Source: CALIKS01 sp964440295
Lineage (GTDB): Archaea; Thermoproteota; Nitrososphaeria_A; Caldarchaeales; Calditenuaceae
Assembly (NCBI GenBank): GCA_964440295.1
Contig: CAYTRT010000046.1
Location: 1 to 5,419, forward strand
Length of the DNA: 5,419 nt
Direction: 5' to 3'
Shown: one piece after another, positions 1-4,511 of the stretch
Layout: each line of letters begins with the position of its first letter
How positions within the stretch are numbered: the first letter of the stretch is position 1
The notes under the pieces: generated by a model
What the model was told of the DNA's origin: nothing
Database searches by the model: none
Seen by the model: the letters and a program-made list of their open reading frames with translations, nothing else
Translations under genes and position numbers: made by a program

Positions 1-108
1 GTTGAGGAAAACCCAAATCGGATATAATGGAAATGGATAAGGCTTCCTTTTCTCCCCTTCTCGAGTAAAACTGGGTTTTAAAGCGTTGTTTGGGTTTGTG
101 AGGTTCAT
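1..108 (-). CDS. Possible 5' end of an unrecognised gene, cut by the left edge
   Basis: An ATG at 108-106 on the minus strand, with an in-frame TAA directly before it, opens 36 codons that stay open to the left edge. The peptide starts MNLTNPNNALKPSFTREGEK and later has a Pro/Tyr-rich stretch (PYPFPLYPIW) that turns hydrophobic, so a membrane segment could begin near the edge. I do not recognise a family. A TATA-like stretch (minus-strand ACATATAG, about 153-160) lies some 45-50 nt upstream. Plus-strand frames entering from the left close within 40 nt, so nothing else coding is evident here. At 36 codons, chance is a fair explanation. Confidence 0.3.
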   Translation of the reverse strand, partial: MNLTNPNNALKPSFTREGEKRKPYPFPLYPIWVFLN

Positions 109-244
109 TTAAGTTAATACTCTGAAAAGTCTCACGAGTGAAACTTTCCCCCTCTATATGTGTTAGGTTAAAGCTTTTTCCAAAACTCCGAAACCCAAGT
201 CATCACTTTTATTTTCCCCCTAATTGATAGGTGATGAAAATAAA

Positions 245-341
245 TGCCCCGGCCGGGATCTGTTCCGGCCTCTTCGGCCGATTGAACCCGGGTCGTGGGC
301 TCGAAAGACCCACATCCTTGTCCGGACTAGACGACCGGGGC
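245..341 (-). tRNA. trnE(uuc): tRNA-Glu (anticodon UUC) with a T-loop intron
   Basis: Read on the minus strand, all cloverleaf parts are present. The acceptor GCCCCGG (341-335) pairs fully with CCGGGGC (252-246). The D-arm (332-314) has a GUCU/GGAU stem, and its loop contains GG at 323-322. The anticodon arm (312-296) has stem UGGGU/GCCCA and loop CUUUCGA, putting anticodon UUC at 305-303. The variable loop is CGAC, the T-stem is CCGGG (291-287) with CCCGG (257-253), and the discriminator A is at 245. The T-loop is split: UUCAA (286-282), then 22 extra nt, then AU (259-258). Splicing restores the canonical UUCAAAU and a 75-nt tRNA. CCA is not encoded. It supplies Glu for GAA and probably GAG codons. 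A T-rich stretch (AUUUAUUUUC) follows the 3' end and could terminate transcription. Confidence 0.93.
260..281 (-). other. 22-nt tRNA intron at position 58/59 (T-loop)
   Basis: The intron is bounded by what must be joined to rebuild UUCAAAU. Exon 1 ends UUCAA at 282 and exon 2 starts AU at 259. The fold matches a relaxed bulge-helix-bulge site of archaeal splicing endonuclease. Exon GUUC (287-284) pairs with intron GAAC (265-262) as the 4-bp central helix. AAU (283-281) is the 5' bulge, cut as AA|U. CGGCC (280-276) pairs with GGCCG (270-266) as the intron hairpin with a 5-nt loop. On the other side AG|AUC is an enlarged 3' bulge. Non-canonical tRNA introns outside 37/38 are known from Thermoproteota; the fold was derived by hand. 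Confidence 0.85.
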
Positions 342-361
342 TTGTTTAGAGTTCTAGGCTT

Positions 362-380
362 CAGCATATATATATTTACC
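362..380. promoter_or_regulatory. Palindromic TATA element upstream of tRNA-Glu, possibly bidirectional
   Basis: An alternating AT run followed by TTTA (366-378) is centred about 30 bp upstream of the first base of the minus-strand tRNA-Glu, as expected for an archaeal TATA box. The run is self-complementary, so it could also drive plus-strand transcription starting near 395-400, 20-25 nt before the orphan tRNA-like 3' part. Minus-strand use is well supported by spacing; plus-strand use is inferred. Confidence 0.6.
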
Positions 381-419
381 GATCCATTTCATTTATTCTT
401 CTCCTTCCTTATCTTACAG

Positions 420-448
420 CAACCCGGGTTCAAATCTCGGCCGGAGCA
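420..448 (+). other. Orphan tRNA-Glu-like 3' part (variable loop, T-arm, acceptor 3' strand)
   Basis: CAAC (variable loop), T-stem CCGGG (424-428), loop TTCAAAT (429-435), T-stem CTCGG (436-440), acceptor strand CCGGAGC (441-447) and discriminator A (448) match tRNA positions 44-73 of a Glu tRNA. Compared with the spliced local tRNA-Glu it differs at 3 of 29 positions (45, 62 and 70) and lies on the opposite strand. No 5' partner (expected GCTCCGG, or GTTCCGG with a wobble pair) followed by a D-arm occurs upstream or downstream here. The GTTCCGG at 262-268 is antisense to the other tRNA's intron and has no D-arm after it. The preceding 30 nt (384-415) are pyrimidine-rich. Two readings fit: a 3' half-gene of a split, trans-spliced tRNA, or a residual attachment site from integration into a tRNA-Glu gene. 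No integrase is visible. Confidence 0.7.
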
Positions 449-461
449 ATTATAATTGCTC
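444..461. repeat. 18-bp perfect palindrome overlapping the tRNA-like 3' end
   Basis: GAGCAATTATAATTGCTC is its own reverse complement. Its left arm is the last five bases of the tRNA-like part (GAGCA). As RNA it would form a 7-bp stem with a UAUA loop, followed by an AT-rich stretch with TTATTTT (465-471). It could be a processing or termination hairpin for the upstream half-gene, or a protein-binding or integration site. Confidence 0.75.
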
Positions 462-463
462 AG

Positions 464-478
464 GTTATTTTAAATTTG
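464..478 (+). promoter_or_regulatory. TATA-like element upstream of the TspO-related gene
   Basis: The AT-rich stretch GTTATTTTAAATTTG is the best TATA-like sequence before the plus-strand membrane-protein gene and would place a transcript start near 497. No other gene is seen between it and the membrane-protein frame. The call rests only on composition and position. Confidence 0.35.
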
Positions 479-587
479 TTAAATAGCCTCTCTTGAAGGG
501 ATGTAGATATTGGATTTGGATTTAGAAGAGTTTTGTAGAGTAAAGGCTTATATGACCCGAGAGAAGAATCTACTTGGTGCATTTACA

Positions 588-1067
588 ATGTCTGCCAACT
601 CGTTTGATTTTTTAAAATGGCTAAACTTGATCGCATTAGTCGCTGTTATCTTTGTTAATATTTTAGCTGCCAGCACTACTTTAATTGGTGGCAAAGTTAC
701 TGCTCAAATTTCTGATGAAAATCCAACGCTAATAACACCCGCGGGGTATGTTTTCTCTATATGGAGCGTAATATACATAGTGCTGGGGGTCTTCGTGATA
801 GGCCAACTTTTACCAAGCGGAAAAGAGGTTAGAGAAAAAGTCGGTTGGCTCTTTATCATTAGCTCTATTTTAAACATTGTCTGGCTTTACTTATGGCAGC
901 ATGAACTCCTCTTGTTCTCGGTTGTTGTTATGTTCTTACTCCTGATTACTTTGATTTTGATTTATCTTCGTCTTGAGGTGGGAAAACCCATAGCTCGATT
1001 ACGTGAAAAATGGTATTCCATTTACCATTCAGTGTTTATCTTGGCTGGATCACTATTGCATCTATAG
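588..1067 (+). CDS. Tryptophan-rich sensory protein (TspO/MBR-related), N-terminal part before a frameshift
   Basis: This encodes the first half of a polytopic membrane protein of the long tryptophan-rich sensory protein family, distantly related to TspO/MBR; the ligand is unknown. The ATG at 588 gives a short N-terminus (MSANSFDFLKWLNL) running straight into TM1, as is usual for the family, with GGTG about 8 nt upstream. In-frame alternatives are ATG 552 and TTG 510, which add poorly hydrophobic residues. TM1 is followed by an extracytoplasmic ISDENPTLITPAGYVFSIW segment, the family hallmark, then TM2 to TM4. From about 1008 the frame leaves family-like sequence: EKWYSIYHS is read here, while LPFSVYLGW lies in the -1 frame. 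It therefore ends out of frame at 1067. The missing second half is the overlapping frame 1010-1366. Confidence 0.8.
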   Translation: MSANSFDFLKWLNLIALVAVIFVNILAASTTLIGGKVTAQISDENPTLITPAGYVFSIWSVIYIVLGVFVIGQLLPSGKEVREKVGWLFIISSILNIVWLYLWQHELLLFSVVVMFLLLITLILIYLRLEVGKPIARLREKWYSIYHSVFILAGSLLHL

Positions 1068-1366
1068 CAAACGTGGCTGTTTCAGCAGTCTCGATTAATT
1101 GGGACGGGTTTGGAATAAGTCCCGAAACATGGGCTATCGTAATATTGGTTATCGCTCTACTAATTGCAATGTTGGTCGTCATAACGCGAAAAGACATTGT
1201 TTACGGGCTGGTGATAATATGGGCGCTTATCGGCATTGCTGTAAAGCAGAGCTCAAACCAAAACATAGTAACGATGGTTGAAATAATCGTCACCGTTTTA
1301 TCCCTAACCATGATCGCTACAACTCTTTACTCGAGGTATAAACATCAAAGAAAAATAAAGCAGTAA
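1010..1366 (+). CDS. Tryptophan-rich sensory protein (TspO/MBR-related), C-terminal part after a frameshift
   Basis: The continuation of the same gene in the -1 frame. LPFSVYLGWITIASIANV is a strongly typical family segment. It is followed by a short WDGFGIS loop, a TM (WAIVILVIALLIAMLVVI), a TM containing VIIWALIGIAVKQ, a last TM and a basic tail (RYKHQRKIKQ). The ATG at 1010 is not a credible independent start: it lies inside the conserved protein and has no promoter or ribosome-binding site. Adding one A to the run at 1006-1010 joins both frames into one protein of about 259 residues starting at 588, a normal length for this long form. The break may be a sequencing homopolymer error, a real null mutation, or slippage. 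The gene points at the minus-strand zinc-ribbon gene with about 180 bp between them. The family is commoner in bacteria than in archaea, so an acquired gene is possible. Confidence 0.8.
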   Translation: MVFHLPFSVYLGWITIASIANVAVSAVSINWDGFGISPETWAIVILVIALLIAMLVVITRKDIVYGLVIIWALIGIAVKQSSNQNIVTMVEIIVTVLSLTMIATTLYSRYKHQRKIKQ

Positions 1367-1548
1367 ATCTCAAAAATTTACAGTTTCTTATTATTGACAC
1401 CCAAATAATCAACTTAAACGAAAGGGAGGATTTCCGGAGATATGCCTCGATACTTAGTAGTCTTAGGCTAAAAATTTATTGAAAGCATAATTAATTTCCA
1501 ATAGATACAATAACTTTGTCTTTGTTCTCTATGATTTTTCCTATATTT

Positions 1549-2418
1549 TTAGAAGGTTAGCTCTAGTTGTCGCTCTAGTCGCTGCTTTTGTGCAAGGTAC
1601 TCGTCTTGCTTTAGTTCTCCAATCTTGTATCTTATTTCGATCTTTTGGATCTCATGCTTTATCCTGTTGTGCTGCTCTATCAATGTGCGGCTGGCGTCTA
1701 GCAGCGATTTGAGGTCAGAAGTAATCTTTGAGACTTGCTGGCTTGATAATCCAAGCTGAGTTCCCTTTTCGTTTATGTCTTTGATCTTTTTTTCTACGCT
1801 CTGTGTGAAGGCTGGGATGTCTGCCAGTCTTATCTCGATTGGGTTCTGAAGAATTGCTAGTTTAGGCCTAATCTTAGAGATCTCTTTGTCGATGTCTATC
1901 TTCTGTCTTATGTAGTCTCTGTCACCGATCTCTCCTATCTCGTGCCTAATTTTGAGATTCTCAGAACGTTCATTTAGCTCGCGGAGTCTCTCCTCATATT
2001 TTGTTATCATCTCACGTCTCTTGTCGTCCAACGTCGCGATTCTAGAGCTGTATTCATCATAGATCTCCGTAAAGACGTCGGTTGTCGCTTCTCCGTCAAG
2101 CAAGAGGTCAATAAGTCTTAATGACCATGAATAGAGTTTGGATAATTGCTCGATTAATTTTCTTTCCTCTGCTACTTCTTCTGGAATCATCTCGCCTACA
2201 GTTGTTGGAGGAGTTGTTGGTTGGGCTGGCTGGGCAGCGGCTTCGGTAGGCTGTGGCTGAGGCTTAGCCTCGGCTACCCGCGTTGGTTGTGCTGGAGCGG
2301 CAGTGGGTGGGACCTCCTGTAGTTCAGGTGGGAGCTCCTTGCCACAGTTCATGCAGTATTTTCCCTTTAAGGTCAGCCTCTTACAGTATGGGCAGACTAC
2401 TCTACCGAGGAGCGCCAA
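1549..2418 (-). CDS. Zinc-ribbon, Pro/Ala/Gln-linker, coiled-coil protein with two SHOCT-like repeats
   Basis: Function unknown; probably a cytoplasmic scaffold or adaptor, as no signal peptide or TM is seen. Residues 9-25 form a small zinc ribbon (CPYC, then CMNC: C9, C12, C22, C25). Residues 31-76 are a flexible linker rich in Pro, Ala, Gln and Thr. From about 80 to the end it is charged and helical, with long coiled-coil stretches (about 125-185 and 205-288). Two related segments stand out: KIRHEIGEIGDRDYIRQK (157-174) and IEIRYKIGELKQDEYLAQK (261-279), both of the pattern IGE(I/L)..(R/Q)(D)(D/E)Y...K, reminiscent of SHOCT-type short helical domains. The start is TTG at 2418. An in-frame TAA sits directly before it, GTGAG (2428-2424) is a good ribosome-binding site 5 nt away, and no other start precedes C9. 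The gene is divergent from the histone gene. Confidence 0.8.
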   Translation of the reverse strand: MALLGRVVCPYCKRLTLKGKYCMNCGKELPPELQEVPPTAAPAQPTRVAEAKPQPQPTEAAAQPAQPTTPPTTVGEMIPEEVAEERKLIEQLSKLYSWSLRLIDLLLDGEATTDVFTEIYDEYSSRIATLDDKRREMITKYEERLRELNERSENLKIRHEIGEIGDRDYIRQKIDIDKEISKIRPKLAILQNPIEIRLADIPAFTQSVEKKIKDINEKGTQLGLSSQQVSKITSDLKSLLDASRTLIEQHNRIKHEIQKIEIRYKIGELKQDEYLAQKQRLERQLELTF

Positions 2419-2454
2419 TTATTCTCACTTTCAGTATTTATCTGATTTTAATTC

Positions 2455-2464
2455 CCTATAAACC
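2455..2464 (-). promoter_or_regulatory. TATA box for the zinc-ribbon gene
   Basis: The minus-strand sequence GGTTTATAGG (TTTATA at 2462-2457) lies about 41 bp upstream of the TTG start. A transcript starting about 27 bp downstream would have a leader of roughly 14 nt, enough to carry the GTGAG ribosome-binding site. Confidence 0.5.
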
Positions 2465-2544
2465 TTTAAGACGCCTATTCTAAACGTGTATCGAGGTATT
2501 TCTTACGAGTTATTCAGGAGAATATCTTCCACCGCATACAAGAT

Positions 2545-2569
2545 TAGTTTTTAACGGCCTAGTCTAGGC
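2545..2569 (+). promoter_or_regulatory. Histone gene promoter with a dyad between TATA and start
   Basis: AGTTTTTAAC (2545-2554) is TATA-like, centred about 30 bp before the ATG at 2580, which implies a leaderless mRNA. Immediately after it, GCCTAG-T-CTAGGC (2557-2569) is an inverted repeat with 6-bp perfect arms. It occupies the stretch between TATA and start site, where archaeal repressors often bind. No regulator can be named. Confidence 0.5.
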
Positions 2570-2579
2570 ATATACTGGA

Positions 2580-2801
2580 ATGAGCGAGCTATCGACTGCG
2601 CCTATGCATAGACTGCTTAAAAAGGCAGGCGCATTGAGGGTGAGCGAAGACGCTGCAGAAGAATTAAGACTAGTGCTAGAGGAAATAGGGCTTAAAATTG
2701 CCGAACAGGCCATTATACTTGCGCAGCATGCCGGCAGGCGGACTGTTAGGAGGGAAGACGTCCAGCGAGCGTATAAAATTGTTGTAAAGTCGAGCCTATG
2801 A
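2580..2801 (+). CDS. Archaeal histone (HMf-type, single histone fold)
   Basis: A DNA-wrapping chromatin protein of 73 residues that should dimerise and stack into longer hypernucleosome-like particles. The histone fold is complete. Helix 1 is about 7-17 (APMHRLLKKAG), with LRVS as loop 1. The long helix 2 is about 22-50, ending in AQHAGR. RRTV is loop 2 and REDVQRAYKIV is helix 3. H50, R53 and D60 match the interface and salt-bridge residues of HMfB-type histones, and R20 matches the minor-groove arginine. There is no long N-terminal tail; the C-terminus has a short KSSL extension. The ATG lies about 30 nt after a TATA-like box, so the message is probably leaderless. adkA follows 52 nt downstream on the same strand and could be read through. 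Confidence 0.95.
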   Translation: MSELSTAPMHRLLKKAGALRVSEDAAEELRLVLEEIGLKIAEQAIILAQHAGRRTVRREDVQRAYKIVVKSSL

Positions 2802-2853
2802 GTGCCTAAAGATAGATTTTTGACATGCCTCTGATAAGCAATACCGAGTAGCC

Positions 2854-3462
2854 ATGGTCAGAGTGATTGTACTCGCGGTTCCAGGCGCCGGAAAGACAAC
2901 AATATTCAAGAAATTGACCGAGCTGAGGCCTGACATAAAAATTTTGAATTTCGGGGACCTCATGTACAAGGAAGCAGCCACCCTCTATGGAATAAAGTCC
3001 AGAGATGAGATGAGGAGCAAGATACCCTTTGACTCGTACAGAGACCTGCAGGAATTAGCAGCTGATAATATTTCGAAGCAGAGCGGAACTATAATTGTTG
3101 ACACTCACGCGGCAGTCAAGACTCCCTACGGATATTATCCCGGCTTACCTCTTTCAGTAGTCATGAAGATGAAGCCTCACAGCATAGTGTTTCTTGAGTA
3201 TAGGCCCGAAGACATAGCCGCTAGGAGGGCTAAGGACGAGACGGCAGGGATAAGGACAAGAGGGACTGAGAGCTATCAAGAAATAGAGGAGCACCAGATG
3301 GTCGCGATGACTTATGCAATAGCCGCGTCCAACGCTGCATCTTGCTATTTCAACAGGTTTTCGTTCAGATATCCCGAAGCCTACCCATACCAACACGTAA
3401 ACGATGCCGCTGAGAAGATAAAGGCGCACGTCGAACTCCTAGAAGCCATGTATAAGCAATGA
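2854..3462 (+). CDS. adkA: Archaeal adenylate kinase (AdkA type)
   Basis: A cytoplasmic enzyme interconverting ATP + AMP and 2 ADP, keeping nucleotide pools balanced. It belongs to the archaeal AdkA group, trimeric in characterised members and distinct from bacterial Adk; 202 residues fits the usual 190-200. Visible features are a P-loop AVPGAGKT (8-15), the AMP-site segment LNFGDLMYKEA (31-41), the archaeal signature VDTHAAVKTPYGYYPGLP (82-99), the segment LEYRPEDIAARRAKD (114-128) and a short arginine-rich lid (R134, R136) in place of the long bacterial LID. The P-loop starts with Ala rather than Gly, which the Walker A pattern allows. The ATG at 2854 sits directly before the first beta strand. 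The intervening 52 nt after the histone has no convincing TATA at the right distance, so co-transcription is possible. The gene ends 2 nt from the convergent trmI stop. Confidence 0.93.
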   Translation: MVRVIVLAVPGAGKTTIFKKLTELRPDIKILNFGDLMYKEAATLYGIKSRDEMRSKIPFDSYRDLQELAADNISKQSGTIIVDTHAAVKTPYGYYPGLPLSVVMKMKPHSIVFLEYRPEDIAARRAKDETAGIRTRGTESYQEIEEHQMVAMTYAIAASNAASCYFNRFSFRYPEAYPYQHVNDAAEKIKAHVELLEAMYKQ

Positions 3463-3464
3463 CG

Positions 3465-4280
3465 TCATCTATACCCATCGGGCAGCTTTAATTGCCAAGA
3501 AGCCACGTCCTTAACTCCAGTCTTTCTGCCCAGCATTATGAAAACTGTGTGTGCTCTCATCTTATGATGCGGCCTCGTCATTCCCTCCTTCACTCTCCAA
3601 GGCCTGAACATTATCTCGCCCGAGAAATATTCCAAAAAACCATTACTCCTAAGAGCATCTGATGTTCTGATTAATTGCTCGATCGTCGGCACGATTGCAG
3701 CAAACATCCCGCCCATCTTAAGCGAGTTGTAAGCCGACTCTACGGCCTTCCAAGGCTCTGGCACATCAGCTATGAAAACGTCTACTTCTTTCTCCTGTAC
3801 GCTCGATGCTAGGTCTCCCTTTTTCAGTTCGACGACGTCTGAGAGTCCCAAGATTGCCAGATGTTTCCTAATCGCTGGAAAGTATTCATCATCAATGTCG
3901 TAGCTATAGACCTTACCGTTTGGCCTGACGTACCATGCTAAGAATAACGCTAGGACACCGCTGCCCGTACCTCCCTCAACCACCCTAGATCCAGGGCCAA
4001 CTCCTGTAGAAGCAATTAAGAAGCCGACGTCTTTTGGATATGTTATCTGAGTCTTCCTCGGCATTTCCAATAAATATTCCATCATTAATGGTCGGAAAAC
4101 AACCGCTCTATGCCCGATATTGCTGGTAATTTCTGTCCCTTCGTCCTTCCCGATTATGTCCTCTGCGTCAAAGCTGCCTTCATTTGTATGGTATCTCCTC
4201 TTGCCTCTAAGCGTGAAGAAGTATCTGTTGCCCTTGTCTGTTATCAGGATTATCTGGTCATTCTCCTGAAATACCGCCAA
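3465..4280 (-). CDS. trmI: tRNA (adenine-N1)-methyltransferase TrmI (m1A57/m1A58)
   Basis: A cytoplasmic SAM-dependent enzyme of the GCD14/Trm61 family that methylates N1 of A58, and in archaeal members also A57, in the tRNA T-loop; active as a homotetramer in known cases. At 271 residues it is close to the usual 250-280. The N-terminal beta domain (1-60) is followed by KTQITYPKDVGFLI (76-89, the TrmI signature), SAM motif I VVEGGTGSG (100-108), acidic YDIDDE (127-132), catalytic-loop IADVPEPW (170-177) and the C-terminal RPHHKMRAHTVF (236-247). The start is TTG at 4280: an in-frame TGA lies upstream, no ATG or GTG intervenes, and a TATA is centred 26-27 bp before it, so the mRNA is probably leaderless. 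Its substrate site is exactly where the tRNA-Glu gene in this window carries its intron. Confidence 0.94.
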   Translation of the reverse strand: MAVFQENDQIILITDKGNRYFFTLRGKRRYHTNEGSFDAEDIIGKDEGTEITSNIGHRAVVFRPLMMEYLLEMPRKTQITYPKDVGFLIASTGVGPGSRVVEGGTGSGVLALFLAWYVRPNGKVYSYDIDDEYFPAIRKHLAILGLSDVVELKKGDLASSVQEKEVDVFIADVPEPWKAVESAYNSLKMGGMFAAIVPTIEQLIRTSDALRSNGFLEYFSGEIMFRPWRVKEGMTRPHHKMRAHTVFIMLGRKTGVKDVASWQLKLPDGYR

Positions 4281-4301
4281 TCGCCAGTCAATGATAATAC
4301 T

Positions 4302-4311
4302 TCATATTTAT
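4302..4311 (-). promoter_or_regulatory. TATA box for trmI
   Basis: Minus-strand GATAAATATG (TAAATATG at 4310-4303) is centred about 26 bp upstream of the TTG at 4280, the canonical archaeal distance to the transcript start. The message would begin at or within a few bases of the start codon, which supports the TTG call. Confidence 0.6.
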
Positions 4312-4350
4312 CAATAAATTTTGTGTGTCTCTTTAACTCTCAGGGATCAA

Positions 4351-4411
4351 AGCATATATTTATCCTCTGATATATCAGATACGGCGATGATGTTTCAGAG
4401 TTATTCTGAAA
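4351..4411 (+). promoter_or_regulatory. Promoter with a cluster of TCTGA/TCAGA dyads
   Basis: A TATA-like CATATATTTA (4353-4362) is followed directly by a perfect 14-bp palindrome TCTGATATATCAGA (4366-4379), then by a second inverted repeat TTTCAGA-GTTAT-TCTGAAA (4393-4399 and 4405-4411). The pentamer TCTGA or its complement occurs four times in 45 bp, so both dyads may be sites for one dimeric regulator. A transcript from this TATA would start near 4383, between the two dyads, and run toward the winged-helix gene. The palindrome itself contains ATATAT, so part of the symmetry could be fortuitous. Confidence 0.5.
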
Positions 4412-4437
4412 ATATGAATGAAAAGGCATTTGGCTGA
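4387..4437 (+). CDS. Possible leaderless 16-codon ORF upstream of the winged-helix gene
   Basis: ATG ATG opens a 16-residue frame (MMFQSYSENMNEKAFG) ending in TGA at 4437. Its ATG is about 30 nt downstream of the TATA at 4353-4362, the spacing seen for leaderless genes here. It contains the second TCAGA/TCTGA dyad, so base order may be constrained by DNA binding instead. It could be an upstream ORF affecting the gene at 4512 or merely chance. No family is recognised. Confidence 0.2.
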   Translation: MMFQSYSENMNEKAFG

Positions 4438-4511
4438 GCCATGGACTAGTGATGTGTTAAGTTTAAATCGGTGTCGATATAATTTTGATTGAAGACAAAC
4501 TGGTAGCTGAG

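Noticed and set aside
63..144. Repeated CGAGT(A/G)AAACT at 63 and 134 as CRISPR repeats
   Set aside because: Only 10 of 11 bases match, flanking bases differ, and there is no third copy.
231..237. GTGATGA as a C box of a C/D guide RNA
   Set aside because: No D or D' box (CTGA) at a suitable distance, and the sequence leads into antisense tRNA.
262..268. Plus-strand GTTCCGG as the 5' acceptor strand for the tRNA-like part at 420-448
   Set aside because: It can pair, but no D-arm or anticodon arm follows it; the bases belong to the antisense of the neighbouring tRNA's intron.
231..455. A 74-codon plus-strand frame
   Set aside because: It runs antisense through the tRNA-Glu gene and its intron, then across the promoter and the tRNA-like 3' part; the composition is RNA-structured and no protein family fits.
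458..464. GCTCAGG as a downstream 5' half of a permuted tRNA
   Set aside because: It has one mismatch to the acceptor and is followed by AT-rich sequence with no D-arm or anticodon arm.
1445..2496. CCTCGATAC (1445-1453) and its reverse complement (2488-2496) flanking the zinc-ribbon gene as element ends
   Set aside because: Only 9 bp identical, no target duplication, no transposase; probably chance.
3154..3429. Minus-strand 91-codon frame inside adkA
   Set aside because: It is antisense to conserved adkA motifs and has no recognisable domain or start signal.
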